From NCBI GenBank assembly GCA_002368155.1, contig AP018180.1, forward strand, positions 6,528,908 through 6,592,907: a stretch of 64,000 nucleotides of DNA. Direction: 5' to 3'. Positions 63,789-64,000 of the stretch are shown in pieces; the stretch's first letter is position 1, and every line of letters starts with the position of its first letter. Source of the stretch: Nostoc carneum NIES-2107 (lineage in GTDB: Bacteria; Cyanobacteriota; Cyanobacteriia; Cyanobacteriales; Nostocaceae). Made by a program: the position numbers and the translations under genes. The notes below the pieces were generated by a model that did no database searches, was not told where the DNA came from, and was given only the letters and a program-made list of their open reading frames with translations.

Positions 63789-64000
63789 TTAAATAGGAGA
63801 AAATTCTAGGCGATAACGATAAAGAGCAACTGGCCTTGAGCCTGCGATAAAGTAATCTGGATCTTGGGGTGATAGGTAGACAGCCGTTACTTGATCGGCT
63901 TCTATTGCTGGATTGGATGTAGACAGTTTGTGATAGGAAGTTGTAGATTCTACAGAATTGAAATAAGGACGAGAACCGCCTTTAAACAATTGTTGAAAAA
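63789..64000 (-). CDS. Partial protein at the right edge, C-terminal part only
   Basis: A minus-strand frame open to the window end and closed by a stop at 63789. The visible 70 residues include FKGGSRPYFNSVESTTSYHK and AVYLSPQDPDYFIAGSRPVA then LYRYRLEF. I do not recognise a family. The frame runs without stop into the window edge, so it is likely the tail of a longer gene. Confidence 0.45.
   Translation of the reverse strand, partial: FQQLFKGGSRPYFNSVESTTSYHKLSTSNPAIEADQVTAVYLSPQDPDYFIAGSRPVALYRYRLEFSPI

Overview
The window is cyanobacterial chromosome, most likely from a filamentous, heterocyst-type genus (Nostoc/Calothrix/Tolypothrix-like). The reasons are the many HIP1 octamers (GCGATCGC), short heptameric tandem repeats (STRR) between genes, AT-rich spacers with MITE-like hairpins, and cyanobacteria-typical families (DUF2281/PIN pair, UBP zinc finger, MMADHC-like protein, WecG plus sugar transferase). 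The genus is an inference; no rRNA or marker gene is present.

Layout. (1) 1-20.3 kb, almost all minus strand: a large surface-polysaccharide locus of the ABC-transporter type. It holds gmd, wzm and wzt (split by a vapBC-like toxin-antitoxin pair), nine glycosyltransferases and six methyltransferases or methyltransferase-like proteins, two of them clear FkbM. The Wzt subunit has a long C-terminal extension of the kind that reads a modified chain end, which fits the many methyltransferases. (2) 20.4-23.8 kb: mobile and repeat region with a 62-bp tandem repeat, a frameshifted IS110 transposase with a candidate bridge RNA upstream, and a conserved hypothetical gene. (3) 23.8-29.2 kb: a WcaI-like glycosyltransferase, 1.6 kb of non-coding DNA, then a plus-strand Wzc-type tyrosine kinase/co-polymerase closed by a strong terminator. 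(4) 29.2-39.6 kb: housekeeping and signalling genes (MMADHC-like, PsiE-like, BON lipoprotein, two tail-to-tail unusual histidine kinases, murE, glutaredoxin-like, PaaK-like).

(5) 39.9-51.3 kb, plus strand: a second, Wzy-type exopolysaccharide operon. It encodes a co-polymerase without kinase domain, O-antigen polymerase/ligase, GT4, asparagine-synthase-like protein, Wzx flippase, two duplicated GT2s and a secreted GH74-type glycanase. (6) 52.2-56.9 kb: a histidine kinase and LuxR-type regulator pair, a degenerate receiver protein, then a WecG-type glycosyltransferase and an initiating sugar transferase. (7) 57.3-59.3 kb: an RNA ligase next to an HD-domain/polynucleotide-kinase fusion, a likely RNA repair cassette. 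(8) 59.4-64 kb: S4 protein, UBP zinc finger, ankyrin protein, tRNA-Thr and tRNA-Tyr, an ABC exporter and a cut-off gene.

How it fits together: the sugar transferase at 56.1 kb can start lipid-linked units. The 39.9 kb operon can extend, flip, polymerise and trim them, with chain length set by its own co-polymerase and possibly the BY-kinase at 26.9 kb. The first locus builds a separate methylated glycan exported by Wzm/Wzt. The most notable leads are the RNA ligase/HD-Pnk cassette, the two complementary-looking degenerate histidine kinases, the IS110 bridge-RNA candidate, and shared sequence motifs ahead of two exopolysaccharide operons. All functional calls rest on reading motifs by eye; no database search was run.
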